A program made the translations under genes and the position numbers. The notes under the pieces are model-generated. The model did not search any database and had not been told where the DNA came from. It saw only the letters and a program-made list of their open reading frames with translations. Source: Glaciozyma antarctica PI12 (Eukaryota > Basidiomycota > Microbotryomycetes > Kriegeriales > Camptobasidiaceae). Taken from it: a DNA stretch of 64,000 nt. Positions 45,903 to 54,914 of the stretch are shown in pieces. The stretch spans positions 1,484,467 through 1,548,466 of the forward strand of contig KZ627161.1 in NCBI GenBank assembly GCA_002917775.1, given 5' to 3'. Each line of letters starts with the position of its first letter. Position 1 is the first letter of the stretch.

Positions 45903-46900
45903 ATGCACCTTCTCTTTCGAACCCTCCCACCCGTTCTCCCCCTCAACGGCTTCGTTCTTTCCCTCATCACCTTCATCTCACCGGCCATAACCTTCTCCGA
46001 CTGTGTCTCCCTCCTCAAACTCCTCGGGGACTCACCATCGTCTCCTCGTCTCCTCGTCGCTGGCGACGAAGCGCTCGATCCTGGACGACCAGCTGGGAGG
46101 GAACCGTGTGGAGAAGCGCGCCAAGAAGATAGCTCAAGCATCGGGCTCCTCTAAGACGACCGTGATCTTTCCTGCTCTCCTCGTAGTCGGAGCAATGGAT
46201 GAGGGACTTCGTCCGCCGGACTTGCGAAGCCAGCTGACGACTCGCTCCAGGCTCTTGCTACCGTCTTGCCGCACCAACTAGCGCCACATCCCTATCTCTC
46301 ATCTGCACGACGCCCTCCTTCACTCCCATCTTCATTCCGACCTATTACGCCCTCTCCCTCAACTCTGCGGTCCAGATCACTCTCCCCGACCAATTTCCCC
46401 TCGTCCCTTCAGCCCTCTTTCTTGCCCTCGTCTTCCTAGGCTTATCCCTCCTCTCATCGTGCTTCGGCCTCATTCCGATGGAAGTGAAGAAGCTCGCTGC
46501 GCTCAAATCCCTTCAACAGCGACTTTCGCGGCTCGGACTGATCGCTGGAGGAGTCGGCGTGGTAGCGGGATTGGCAGCAACGGTCGCCCTTCGTTTGCAG
46601 CTCGCAAAAGCTGTGGAGGAGATTGGGAAGCTTGTCAAGGCGGGAGGAGCGGGCGCGACGTTGGCAAAGGCTTCGCTGGGTACTGGATTTGGTCGTATGT
46701 CCTCTCTTTCTCTTTCGTTCCTCTGGAATAAAGACTGAATACACTTTGAAGAACTGTGGTCAGGCTGGAGTCTTGCTGTGGGGGGCCTTCTTTTGCAGTT
46801 TGCCCTGTCAATTGACCTTGCGAAGGTCCACGGATCAAGCGGAACGCTTGGACGCACGGGACTGCTTGCGCCGCCTGGACTAGCACTGACCTCCGGGTAA
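45903..46900 (+). CDS. Membrane protein, SUR7/PalI-like topology (tentative)
   Basis: The start at 45903 gives MHLLFRTLPPVLPLNGFVLS, a first hydrophobic helix (LPLNGFVLSLITFISPAITF), then a loop with SDCVSLLKLLG. The middle exon structure is uncertain: candidate coding pieces are RSILDDQLGGNRVEKRAKK and the stretch SLICTTPSFTPIFIPTYYAL. The C-terminal half is clear: VPSALFLALVFLGLSLLSSC, a basic helical stretch (MEVKKLAALKSLQQRLSRLG), LIAGGVGVVAGLAATVALRL and, after an intron at about 46696-46762, SLAVGGLLLQFALSIDLAKV. It ends LAPPGLALTSG at 46900. The four-helix pattern with a first extracytoplasmic loop fits claudin-like SUR7/PalI proteins, which organise membrane domains or alkaline pH sensing, but this is inference from topology. 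Confidence 0.6.
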
Positions 46901-47233
46901 ATTTATGGAGATCGAATCTGCTCCTTGGGAAAGTGGAGCGAAGTGAAACGTCCGGAGCGACGGAGGTGCTTGCGAAAAGCGGCGGTCGACTTGGCCTTTC
47001 CTCCTCCCCCACTCCCCCTCCCCCAGCCATGGCTGATCTCTGTTCTCCGACCTTTAGAATCCGCCGTACTCCCTCGAGGCCGCTCCTAGCTGCAGGTCGG
47101 GAGCCTGCACGCTCTCTCTCTCCCAATCCTCAATCGCACGCCGGGCTTCCGCAGCTCGTCCCCCACCTTCGACAGAACTACGACTCCCAAACCCCCTCCG
47201 TACCGCCCTCCCAACCTCCGCTCTTCGTTCGCC
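46901..47233. other. Intergenic region upstream of the SGNH-like gene
   Basis: About 333 bp lie between two plus-strand genes. An ATG at 47031 opens a frame (MADLCSPTFRIRR...), but that frame cannot be joined to the downstream conserved exon by the visible splice sites, so it is not used as the start. It may be part of a transcript leader. No other feature is seen. Confidence 0.4.
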
Positions 47234-48533
47234 ATGCCAGCGGCGCGGAGTCCGCCACCGGGGTATCGCTCACACGCTGGTACGTCAGGGAGATGTTGGC
47301 GGAGCGAACCAGGCGGGGAAGGAAGCGAGCTGACTTTGGGCTACAGAAACGGAGAAAGCTCCTCCTTCCAGCTCCCTTATGCTGTCCGTCTTCGGGGACA
47401 GCTACGCTGGAGTGTTTGGCTTGCTCTCGCGGAGGTGCGTGCGCCTGTCCAAGTTCAAAGGCGCTTCGGCGAGGGTGAGTGCTTCAGTCGGACGGAGAAA
47501 GGACGAGGAGCTGATATTCTACTGCAGGGACTGGGGAACAAGAACTCCAAACTGGGAGTCGGGCCAACACTCCTCAAGGAGATCGACGCTGGCCGCCCCG
47601 AACGAGTCCTTCTGCTCTTTGGTCATGTCGATATTGCGATCAACTACCTGTGGTGAGTATGGAGCTGAGCGGAGGAGAAGCGGAGCTGACGATGGACCGC
47701 AGGCAGTTGAAAGCGAGGGGAGCTGAGGCTTTGCGACCGGCGGAATGGGTTCAGGTCGTCGTGCGAGATTATACGCGCTTCATCGAGGAGGAGCTGCTGC
47801 CGAGGATGGGTCGAGGATCTATCGAGACACTGTTTATCGCTGGAGTCACCTATCCTGTCGTCGAGGACCGCTGTGCGCCTATTTCAACACTCCAAACGAG
47901 CCACCTCGCTGACCTCGCTTCGCAGTTCTCGAGCTCTCCGTTAACAAGTACTCGGCGGTCAGTTACCCTCTCACCTTCCTTAGGCTCAAGCTGAACCGAC
48001 GTCAACGCAGAAACAAGGCACTGGTCCTCTCCCTCCTCTCTCTCGCGCCTCGCACGCCCACGACATCCAAACTCGCCGATCGATGGTGTCGCTCTTCAAC
48101 GCCTCGCTCAAGAGCTTCTGCGCTCGACACCCCAACGTGCGATTCGTCGACATTAACCCCTACATCATCTCTCCTATCCCGAACGAACCGAACCGCGTCA
48201 ACCCCGCCTTCTGCGACGCCGAAGACCCGACGAACGTCCAGTGCGCGATTTCTCTCCCCTCCTCGCCGCAGGACTGACCCCTGCCTCCTCAGCTTGCTCT
48301 GGGAACGCACCATCCGCGCCTGGCTATTCGAACTCGGTGCCGACACCGGTCTCAGCGAGCGCCACCTTCATCAAAACGCCGAGCTGCTGGAGCTCAACCT
48401 TGCCAATTTCCACGTGCGTGTTTTGCGGCTTTTCGTTCCTAGATTCCGTCGGCTTATTCTTGACTTTGTGGTGCAGCTCGAAAAGCGTGAACGTATGCAG
48501 AGGAATGTGTACACGCGCAATATTTGTCGTTGA
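47234..48533 (+). CDS. SGNH-hydrolase-like protein
   Basis: Protein with an SGNH/GDSL-type opening. The start at 47234 gives MPAARSPPPGYRSHA, joined to ETEKAPPSSSLMLSVFGDSY (the FGDSY block, where the S of GDS would be catalytic). Then KEIDAGRPERVLLLFGHVDI and AINYLWQLKARGAEALRPAE follow, with a GHVD motif in the place of the family GxND-type block. The next parts are VVVRDYTRFIEEELLPRMGR, LFIAGVTYPVVED, SLFNASLKSFCARHPNVRFV and DINPYIISPIPNEPNRVNPA. A C-terminal DPTNVHLLWERTIRAWLFEL may supply the D-x-x-H pair (the sequence shows NVHL). It ends NVYTRNICR at 48533. No signal peptide is seen, so a cytosolic esterase or transferase is possible. The substrate is unknown. Confidence 0.72.
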
Positions 48534-48618
48534 GTGGGAGGGGGGATTTCTGGAATCGGAGGAGGGCGAGAAAGTCCGCTGGAGGGATCGTTGTGGATGA
48601 GGGTGTAGTCGCTTGACT

Positions 48619-48658
48619 GTATGGAGTAATGAAGATGTGTATGGAGTAATGAAGATGG
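48619..48658 (+). repeat. 20-bp perfect or near-perfect tandem repeat, two copies
   Basis: Two adjacent copies of gtatggagtaatgaagatg plus one base lie in the 3' flank of the SGNH-like gene. They look like a recent tandem duplication; no function is suggested. Confidence 0.9.
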
Positions 48659-48796
48659 GTTCAACGTTCGAGCTGAGGAGAGGAGTGCACAACATCGCAG
48701 ACCTCTCTCCGCGTTTTTCCGCGGCGGTGTCGTTCGTCCCTTCTCCTCTCACTCTCCTCTCGCTTTCAGCTGCCCACCCCTCGACAACCACTAGCC

Positions 48797-49956
48797 ATGG
48801 GGAACACTTCACTCCTCGACGAGATGGAGTTCGTCCTCGAGGAGATTTCACCTCCATCGCCGCCTTCTCCCTTCCGCCACCGCCACCGCTTTCAAGACGG
48901 TCCGCCTCCACCATACCGTCGCCCCTGCTTTGAGTCTTCTACTACAACTATCGAAGATGATCTCCCGATCCAGTCGCGCTTCTCCGAAACAGTCGCGTTC
49001 TCGCGGAAGAGCTCGCCGGTGAGCGATGAGGACAAGGCGGTGCTCGTGGCGGACGTCGAGCTGGTAGGGGGCTACAAGCACGGATAACGAATGCAGCTGA
49101 TGAGCTGGTCGAATAGGTCAAGACGAGGCTGATCATCAGGAAGGAGTACGTTATTTACAAGCAGCCGGACCTTCCTCCCAGGTCGGTTGTCGTGGGGTTC
49201 AACGTGGAGTTCCACACCCCTTACCCCTTCCTCGTGAGCTCTTCGACTTGGGCGAAACGACGTGCTGAGCTCTCTCGCAGAGCACGAGTGAAGAATGCGG
49301 AGCTTGAGCTCAAACTGTATGGAGTTGGAGGCGAGCCACCCCCCATCATCGCGGCTACTTGTCCGGATGTGAGCTCCTCCATCGGCGGGATTACTCCGGT
49401 AGACATCACTACCAGCACAACCGGCGTACGTCTCGTTCCTCTTCACTCGCGCCCTTCAGATCCTCAAACCCTCGACCTTCGCTACCGAAACTGATTTCTC
49501 CATCCTCCAACAGGGAATTTACCTCGGCTACCAGCCCTTCGGCACTCTCCACCTATCCCGAACCTCACCGAAACACTGGTCTACCACCACTTCCGCCAAA
49601 CTTGTCGTCGCGGGCATCGCATCCTCGCAAGCGTCCATCTCAATTGCTGAGGATCCCACGAGGAAGCTCGGGGTTCCACATTCTTTCGAATTTGCGCTTC
49701 TTCTTCATTTTTCCTCGGACGTGAATAAGGCGTTTGAGACCGAGTTGAGCGTCGAAGCGACTGTTGTTGGGATGGGGTTTAGGGTGATGTGGCAGCGGAT
49801 GTTGGGTTCGCCGAGGGCTTGGAGGCTGCGTTTCGATGGTTCGACAAAGGTGGATTTATCTCTTCTTCAACTCGAAGGGCTAGCACTGACGGGGAGACGC
49901 AGTTGGGAGTCCTCGACCTCCTCGACGGCGACGGCGAGACTCCGCGGAATGTGTAG
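48797..49956 (+). CDS. Unrecognised protein (beta-rich, possibly arrestin-like)
   Basis: I do not recognise the family. The start at 48797 gives MGNTSLLDEMEFVLEEISPP and a proline-rich polar N-terminus, then AVLVADVELVGGYKH and VKTRLIIRKEYVIYKQPDLP. A beta-rich middle follows: RSVVVGFNVEFHTPYPFL, AELELKLYGVGGEPPPIIAA, ITTSTTGGIYLGYQPFGTLH and KHWSTTTSAKLVVAGIASSQ. The late part reads SFEFALLLHFSSDVNKAFET, then VVGMGFRVMWQRMLGSPRAW. The last intron (donor GTGGATTTATC, acceptor GACGCAG) gives a short end LGVLDLLDGDGETPRNV with TAG at 49956. At about 49224-49270 an intron-like sequence (GTGAGC ... CTGAGCTCTCTCGCAG) does not splice in frame, so it is either retained or mis-assigned. No transmembrane segment is seen. 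Confidence 0.6.
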
Positions 49957-50169
49957 AAATTGATTGCTCAACGTGGAATATTGCGACTTGTTCTCTTCTT
50001 CAGAGTTGTTTTGAGAGCAGTGAAGAACTGCACGAACGGCAGGAAAGTTGCTCTGCGAAGGAGGAGGTCCACACCCAAGTCGACCTTGCGAGGTCAAATC
50101 AAATCCGGGTGCTCCCCCAGCCCCCGCGCGGGCCCTGACGCTCTTGCCTTCCTCCTCCTCCTCCTCAAG

Positions 50170-52107
50170 ATGGCAGCTGAACCTGCTGTAGTCGTACAAG
50201 AGGCGAAAGGGAAACACGAAGAACACTACACCACCTCGCGCAGGAGTCAGATCAAGTACGACCCAGCTCTCCGCTCGAGCTCAACCCCGCGCTGACCCCC
50301 TCCCTTCTCTCCAACAGATTCGCTCCGCTCAAGGTCCCTCGCCACCGCAGGCTTCAGACCTTTGCAGTCTTCGGATGGACGACAGCTCTCCCCATCTCTC
50401 TCGGCCTCTTCTGTGTCCTCTGGTGCGTACACTCTCCCCCCGGCTCTCGAGCCCTGTGCGCGCCCGGCGCTTCCCGCGACCTGTGCTTTCCTTAATGAGG
50501 ACTGATTAAGAGACGAGAAGCTAACGAGCACTCTGTGAACGCAGCTCCATCCCCGTCTTCTGGCCCTTCATCATCCCGTACATCATCTGGGTCTACTGTA
50601 TCGACAAGGCGCCCGTGAACGGAGGGCGCGCGAGCCAGTGGGTCAGGAAGAGCAGGTTCTGGGTCTGGTTCGCGAGCTACTATCCTGTTAGGTGAGCTCA
50701 GCTTCTCTGCGTCGTGGGAGGTGCTTGGAGCTGACCCTGGTTGCACGTGCGTGCTAGCTTGATCAAGGTGGGCGTTGCTCTGGTGCGGGTTGGAGCGAGC
50801 GTTCTGAGGGAATGGGAGGGGAGCGAGCGTTCTCAGGGAATGGGAGCTGATGATCTGGTGATGCGCAGACGGCTGAATTACCACCAGACCGCAAATACGT
50901 CTTCGGTACGTCGAGCGAGCAGCGCGCTTGTTGCTGGACGGGAGCTAACTGCTTCTGTGAACAGGCTATCACCCTCACGGTATCATTGGAATGGGAGCTA
51001 GTGCGTGTTCCGTTTGACGGCGTCTTCGAAGCTGCGCTAACGTCGTCGCTGTCCAGTCGCCAACTTTGGAACGGACGGTCAGCTTCGTTCCCGCTCCTCC
51101 TCCCGCTACCTGCTGACGTCCTACCTTCGTACAGCTACCGGATTCTCCAAACTCTTCCCAGGACTCAACCCACATCTCCTCACGCTCGCCAGCAACTTCC
51201 AGATTCCAGTCTACCGCGACTTGTGAGCGTCTTGACGCACGGCTGCGAAGTGAAGCTAACCTACGCACGGTTACACAGTATCCTCTCACTCGGAGTCTGC
51301 AGCGTGAGCATGAAGTCATGCAACAACATCCTCCAGCAAGGTCAGCCACGCGTCCTCGCTCCCTCCCCCACATCGACTGATACGATCTCGCGTAGGTCCA
51401 GGCTCGGCGTTGACGATTGTGGTGGGAGGAGCGGCGGAGAGTTTGAGCGCGAGACCTGGGACGGCGGACTTGACGCTCAAGAGGAGGATGGGATTCATCA
51501 AGCTTGCGATGCGGCAAGGAGCGGACCTGGTGCCGGTGTTCTCGTTTGGGGAGAACGATGTGCGTTCTTTCTCGAGGTTGAGGCGGCAGTCGGTAAGGAA
51601 TAAGCTGATGTCGTTCGCAGATTTTTGAGCAGCTTTCGAACGAGCGAGGGACACGACTGTACAAGCTCCAGAAGCGCTTCCAGGCTGCGTTCGGGTTCAC
51701 TCTCCGTGAGTTCTTCTCCCGCCTCAGAACGCTACAACCGTTGCTAACACTGCCCGCTCCACGCAGCTATTTTCTTCGGTCGCGGCTTGTTCAACTGTGC
51801 GTTCCTCCGCCGTCGTCGATCGAACCCGACTGACGTCCACTACGCAGACAACCTCGGGCTCATGCCGTATCGCCACCCCATCGTCAGCGTCGTCGGTCGC
51901 CCCATCCCAGTCAAGCAGACGAACCACCCAACGATGGAAGAAATGGAGGAAGTTCAAGGCCGGTACATTGTCGAGCTTAAGCGGCGAGTTCTCCTTCCTC
52001 TTCCTCTCGCTCGCAGGGACTGATGATCGTTCGTTGGCAGGATATGGGACGATCACAAGGAGATTTATGCGCTCGGTCGGACGAAGGAGCTCACGATCAT
52101 CGCGTAG
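50170..52107 (+). CDS. DGA1: Diacylglycerol O-acyltransferase type 2
   Basis: DGAT2 transfers an acyl group from acyl-CoA to diacylglycerol, the final step of triacylglycerol synthesis at the ER and lipid droplet. The start at 50170 gives MAAEPAVVVQEAKGKHEEHY, then FAPLKVPRHRRLQTFAVFGW. A hydrophobic N-terminal region (WTTALPISLGLFCVLC, IPVFWPFIIPYIIWVYCID) anchors it. Conserved blocks are SRFWVWFASYYPVSLIK, DRKYVFGYHPHGIIGMGAIA (the HPHG motif), FPGLNPHLLTLASNFQIPVY, GPGSALTIVVGGAAESLSAR, KRRMGFIKLAMRQGADLVPV, FSFGENDIFEQLSNERGTRL and RGLFNYNLGLMPYRHPIVSV. It ends GRTKELTIIA at 52107. By memory, the whole protein matches the Rhodotorula DGAT2 very closely, which is the best taxonomic clue in the window. 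One intron (50767-50869) holds a tandem duplication. Confidence 0.97.
50793..50848 (+). repeat. 28-bp tandem duplication inside a DGA1 intron
   Basis: Two adjacent 28-bp units (50793-50820 and 50821-50848) share gagcgagcgttct and agggaatggga, with about three mismatches. The second copy runs directly into the branch-site-like gagctgatgat before the acceptor GCGCAG. Confidence 0.85.
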
Positions 52108-52370
52108 GGAACGTGCGACTGAATTGGGAGGGGGATTGGGGATGAGGCAGACCTCGAGCATCGGTAGCTCGAGGGACTTGAAAGGTAGTTTTGCAAGCGT
52201 TCTTGCCTTAGAACTGTGTATTTCTATCCGTCGAGTGCGAAGGAGAGCCTCGTTGAAAGGACGCAAAATAGACCACGCGGTCCAGAGCGTGGCCGCCCGC
52301 GTCGTCGCGTCAGCAACGAAAACCCCTCTTTTCGTCCTCCCACTCGGCTCCCACTGCTCCCAGGCCTGTC

Positions 52371-53333
52371 ATGAGCTCTCCCATCCAGCTCGTACGGGTC
52401 GACCCTGACAACGAGGTCGAAGTCGCTGAGCTGAGGCGCCAGCGCGTCGTGCGTCCTGCTTCCCTTCCGCACTTCACCAGCTCCTGACCCCCTCTCCAGC
52501 TCTGCGGCTGGGGAAGCGACTTAATCGATACGTGGTGCTCTCATATTCGCGCTGGCGACAAGGTGCGTCTCTCTCTCTCTCTCTCTCGCAGATCGGTGCC
52601 GTTCTGATGGCCCTGCAGAACCTCTTCTGGATCACGCCGGGGAGCAAGACCTTTCCGCTCCACGACGTCGAGCCATTGAGCCTCAATCCTAGCGTCGCGG
52701 GACCCCCGCCGCCTGATCAGGCGTTCCAGCCACTTGGGCACGTTTCGCTGGATTGGGTGGACACGAACAACGATATGTCGCTGGCGGATAGGGAGGAAGC
52801 GAGGGTGACGATTGCGAGCTTGTTTGTGCTGAGATCGCAACAGGGGAATGGGCTGGGACGGTACGTTTTTCCCGGCTGAGCGAGGGACGAAGGATGCTGA
52901 TGAGGATCTCAATCCGCTCTTCCTCCTCTCCTCGCCAATCGCCCAACACCCGACCTTTCTTTCCGTTCCCTACGCGATCTGCAGGATTATCATGGACGAA
53001 CTCGAAGCCCTCGCCACGACCCCCTCCTTCTCCGCCACCTCGATCACCGTAAACACGATGGCAGCCTTCGTCGCCACTTCGGCGTCCTTCTGGGCGTCAC
53101 TCGGCGTCGAATACGATCCCAAAGCTCGCGTAAACCAGCATTGGTACGAGAGGAGGGGCTACGCTGTCTACAAGACCGAGGCGAGGTATAAGGAGAAGAA
53201 TACGCAAGGAGAGGAGGTTCTGGTGCCGGCTGTGGTGAGCTTCCCTTTCCCTTTCGTCTCGTCTTCGAAATCAATGCTGATCGCAACTACCTTTCAGTTC
53301 ATGCGGAAAGAGCTACCGCTGGTGACGGCTTGA
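52371..53333 (+). CDS. GNAT-family N-acetyltransferase, copy 1 of a tandem pair
   Basis: Small GNAT-fold protein that would use acetyl-CoA; the acceptor is unknown. The start at 52371 gives MSSPIQLVRVDPDNEVEVAE, then LRRQRVLCGWGSDLIDTWCS, IRAGDKNLFWITPGSKTF, a DVEPLSLNP segment, GHVSLDWVDTNNDMSLADR, and ASLFVLRSQQGNGLGRIIMD. The QQGNGLG stretch is the acetyl-CoA-binding Q/R-x-x-G-x-G/A motif. The end reads VNQHWYERRGYAVYKTEARY and MRKELPLVTA at 53333. Introns fall after RRQRV and after AGDK, at the same places as in the downstream copy at 53611-54670. This points to a tandem duplication after the introns were in place. The pair lies between DGA1 and LRO1. Confidence 0.85.
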
Positions 53334-53610
53334 ACTGGTCTTCTCGTCGCAGGTTCGCTCGCCTTCGAGACTTTCGCAGCTTCGGTTGGCTGATGTTGGG
53401 TTCGCAGCGCTCGAAGTGACCGTATTTGAAGCAGCTTTGATAGAATAGATCGCTTCTCAGGGCTGAACATCGAGGCAACAACGACAAGTCCGTCAAGTCC
53501 GAGGTCGCGAGAAGCACGCGGTCGAGTTCGAACGCGGGGAGGGAGCCGCGAAAGTTGGTCCCTCGTCTCTCTGCTCCACCACGTATCCCTCTGCTCTGAA
53601 GCTTTCTAGG

Positions 53611-54670
53611 ATGGCTTCTACCGTGCTTCTAGTCCGCTTCAACCCCGACAGCCCCCGCGAGGTCGATGAGCTGAGGCGGCAACGCGTCGTAAGTCGGCAC
53701 GCTCTGCTCCTTCCTCCGCCTCCTCAGCCTCAGCCTCTTCCACTAGCGCCGAGCTGATGCGCGACTCTGCCCTCAGCCTCCTCCACCAGCGCCGAACTGA
53801 CGCCCGACTCTGCAGCTGTGTGGATGGGGAGGACCGCACATCGAGAATTGGATCCGACAAGTCAAGGCCGGCGAGAAGGTGAGTCACACTCGCCGCGTTA
53901 ACGATGCCCTCCTTGACGCTTCGTGCCCTCGCAGAACCTCTTCTGGATCACTCCAGGAAGCAAGACCTTTACGATTCCCGCGGAGGAGCCTTTCAGCCTC
54001 GATCCTGGCCGCGCTGGTCCTCTTCCCCCCGATCCCTCCTTCCAGCCCATCGGGCACGCGAGCTTGGACTGGTGCGAGACGCACAACAACCCCACGCTTG
54101 CCGATAGAGCTTCGGGGATCGTTACATTTGCGACGTTCTTCATCCTCGCTTCTCAACAGGGCCGTGGATTGGGAAGGTTAGCCTGCTCTCCTCAATTTTG
54201 AAACGCCGTGCGATCTGACCTCAACGCCCCAGGATCGTGATGGACGAGTTCGAAGCGCTCGCCAGCTCGCCGGAATTCAACGCCAAGGTGATTACGATCA
54301 ACACTCTTCCTGGTAAGCATGCGTCCCTGGTTCGCAAGGTCGTCAAGCTTACACTTCTTCCCAGCCGCCTCCGCGATGTCGGCGGAATTCTGGAAGAGCG
54401 TCGACTTGCCTTACAATCCCTCTGCGCGAATCAACGAGCAGTGCGTCTTCTCAGATCCTAGCACCAGCGCGTGACTGACGTGCTCGCAGCTGGTACCACA
54501 GGCGGGGTTACGAGACTTATGATCTCGAGCCACGGTACTTTGTAGAGAAGCGAGCCGACGGGAGCGAGCTGGTCTTCCCTGCAGTCGTTAGTCCTTCCTC
54601 TCGCTCGAGTCGTTGCGTGGTCTGACGCTCTGCAAAGTACATGAGGAAAGAGTGTCCGCCTGCGAAGTGA
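53611..54670 (+). CDS. GNAT-family N-acetyltransferase, copy 2 of a tandem pair
   Basis: Paralogue of the gene at 52371-53333. The start at 53611 gives MASTVLLVRFNPDSPREVDE, LRRQRV, then across an intron LCGWGGPHIENWIRQVKAGE and KNLFWITPGSKTFTIPAEEP. The segments PIGHASLDWCETHNNPTLAD and FATFFILASQQGRGLGRIVM (acetyl-CoA motif QQGRGLG) follow, then ASAMSAEFWKSVDLPYNPSA and INEHWYHRRGYETYDLEPRY. It ends VYMRKECPPAK at 54670. Compared with copy 1 the sequence has diverged substantially, yet intron positions match and the motif residues are kept, so both copies may be functional. The acceptor is unknown. The first intron is enlarged by a 43-bp duplication. The gene is convergent with LRO1 (244 bp gap). 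Confidence 0.85.
53728..53813 (+). repeat. 43-bp tandem duplication inside an intron of the second GNAT gene
   Basis: Two adjacent 43-bp units (53728-53770 and 53771-53813) differ at about five positions. Each carries a branch-site-like ctgat or ctgac. The second unit is followed directly by the acceptor AG (53814-53815). Confidence 0.9.
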
Positions 54671-54914
54671 AAGACCTGAAGGCCGGTGGCGCAGGTTGTG
54701 GTAGTGTTACGTTTAGAACTGCAAGCAGAGCGTAGACTCGACGCAGTCCACTCGAGAAGAAAGAAGAGAAGAGAAGCTCGCAACCAGACCTCCCGTGATC
54801 GTGCTCGCAATCCGACCAAACCTCACGTCTAAGTTCCAAAACCTCAACAAGTACCGTATCAAGCTCACTCTGCTGCCCAGCAGCAGTTCCCTCGTAAGAA
54901 TCACAAAAGTTCTT

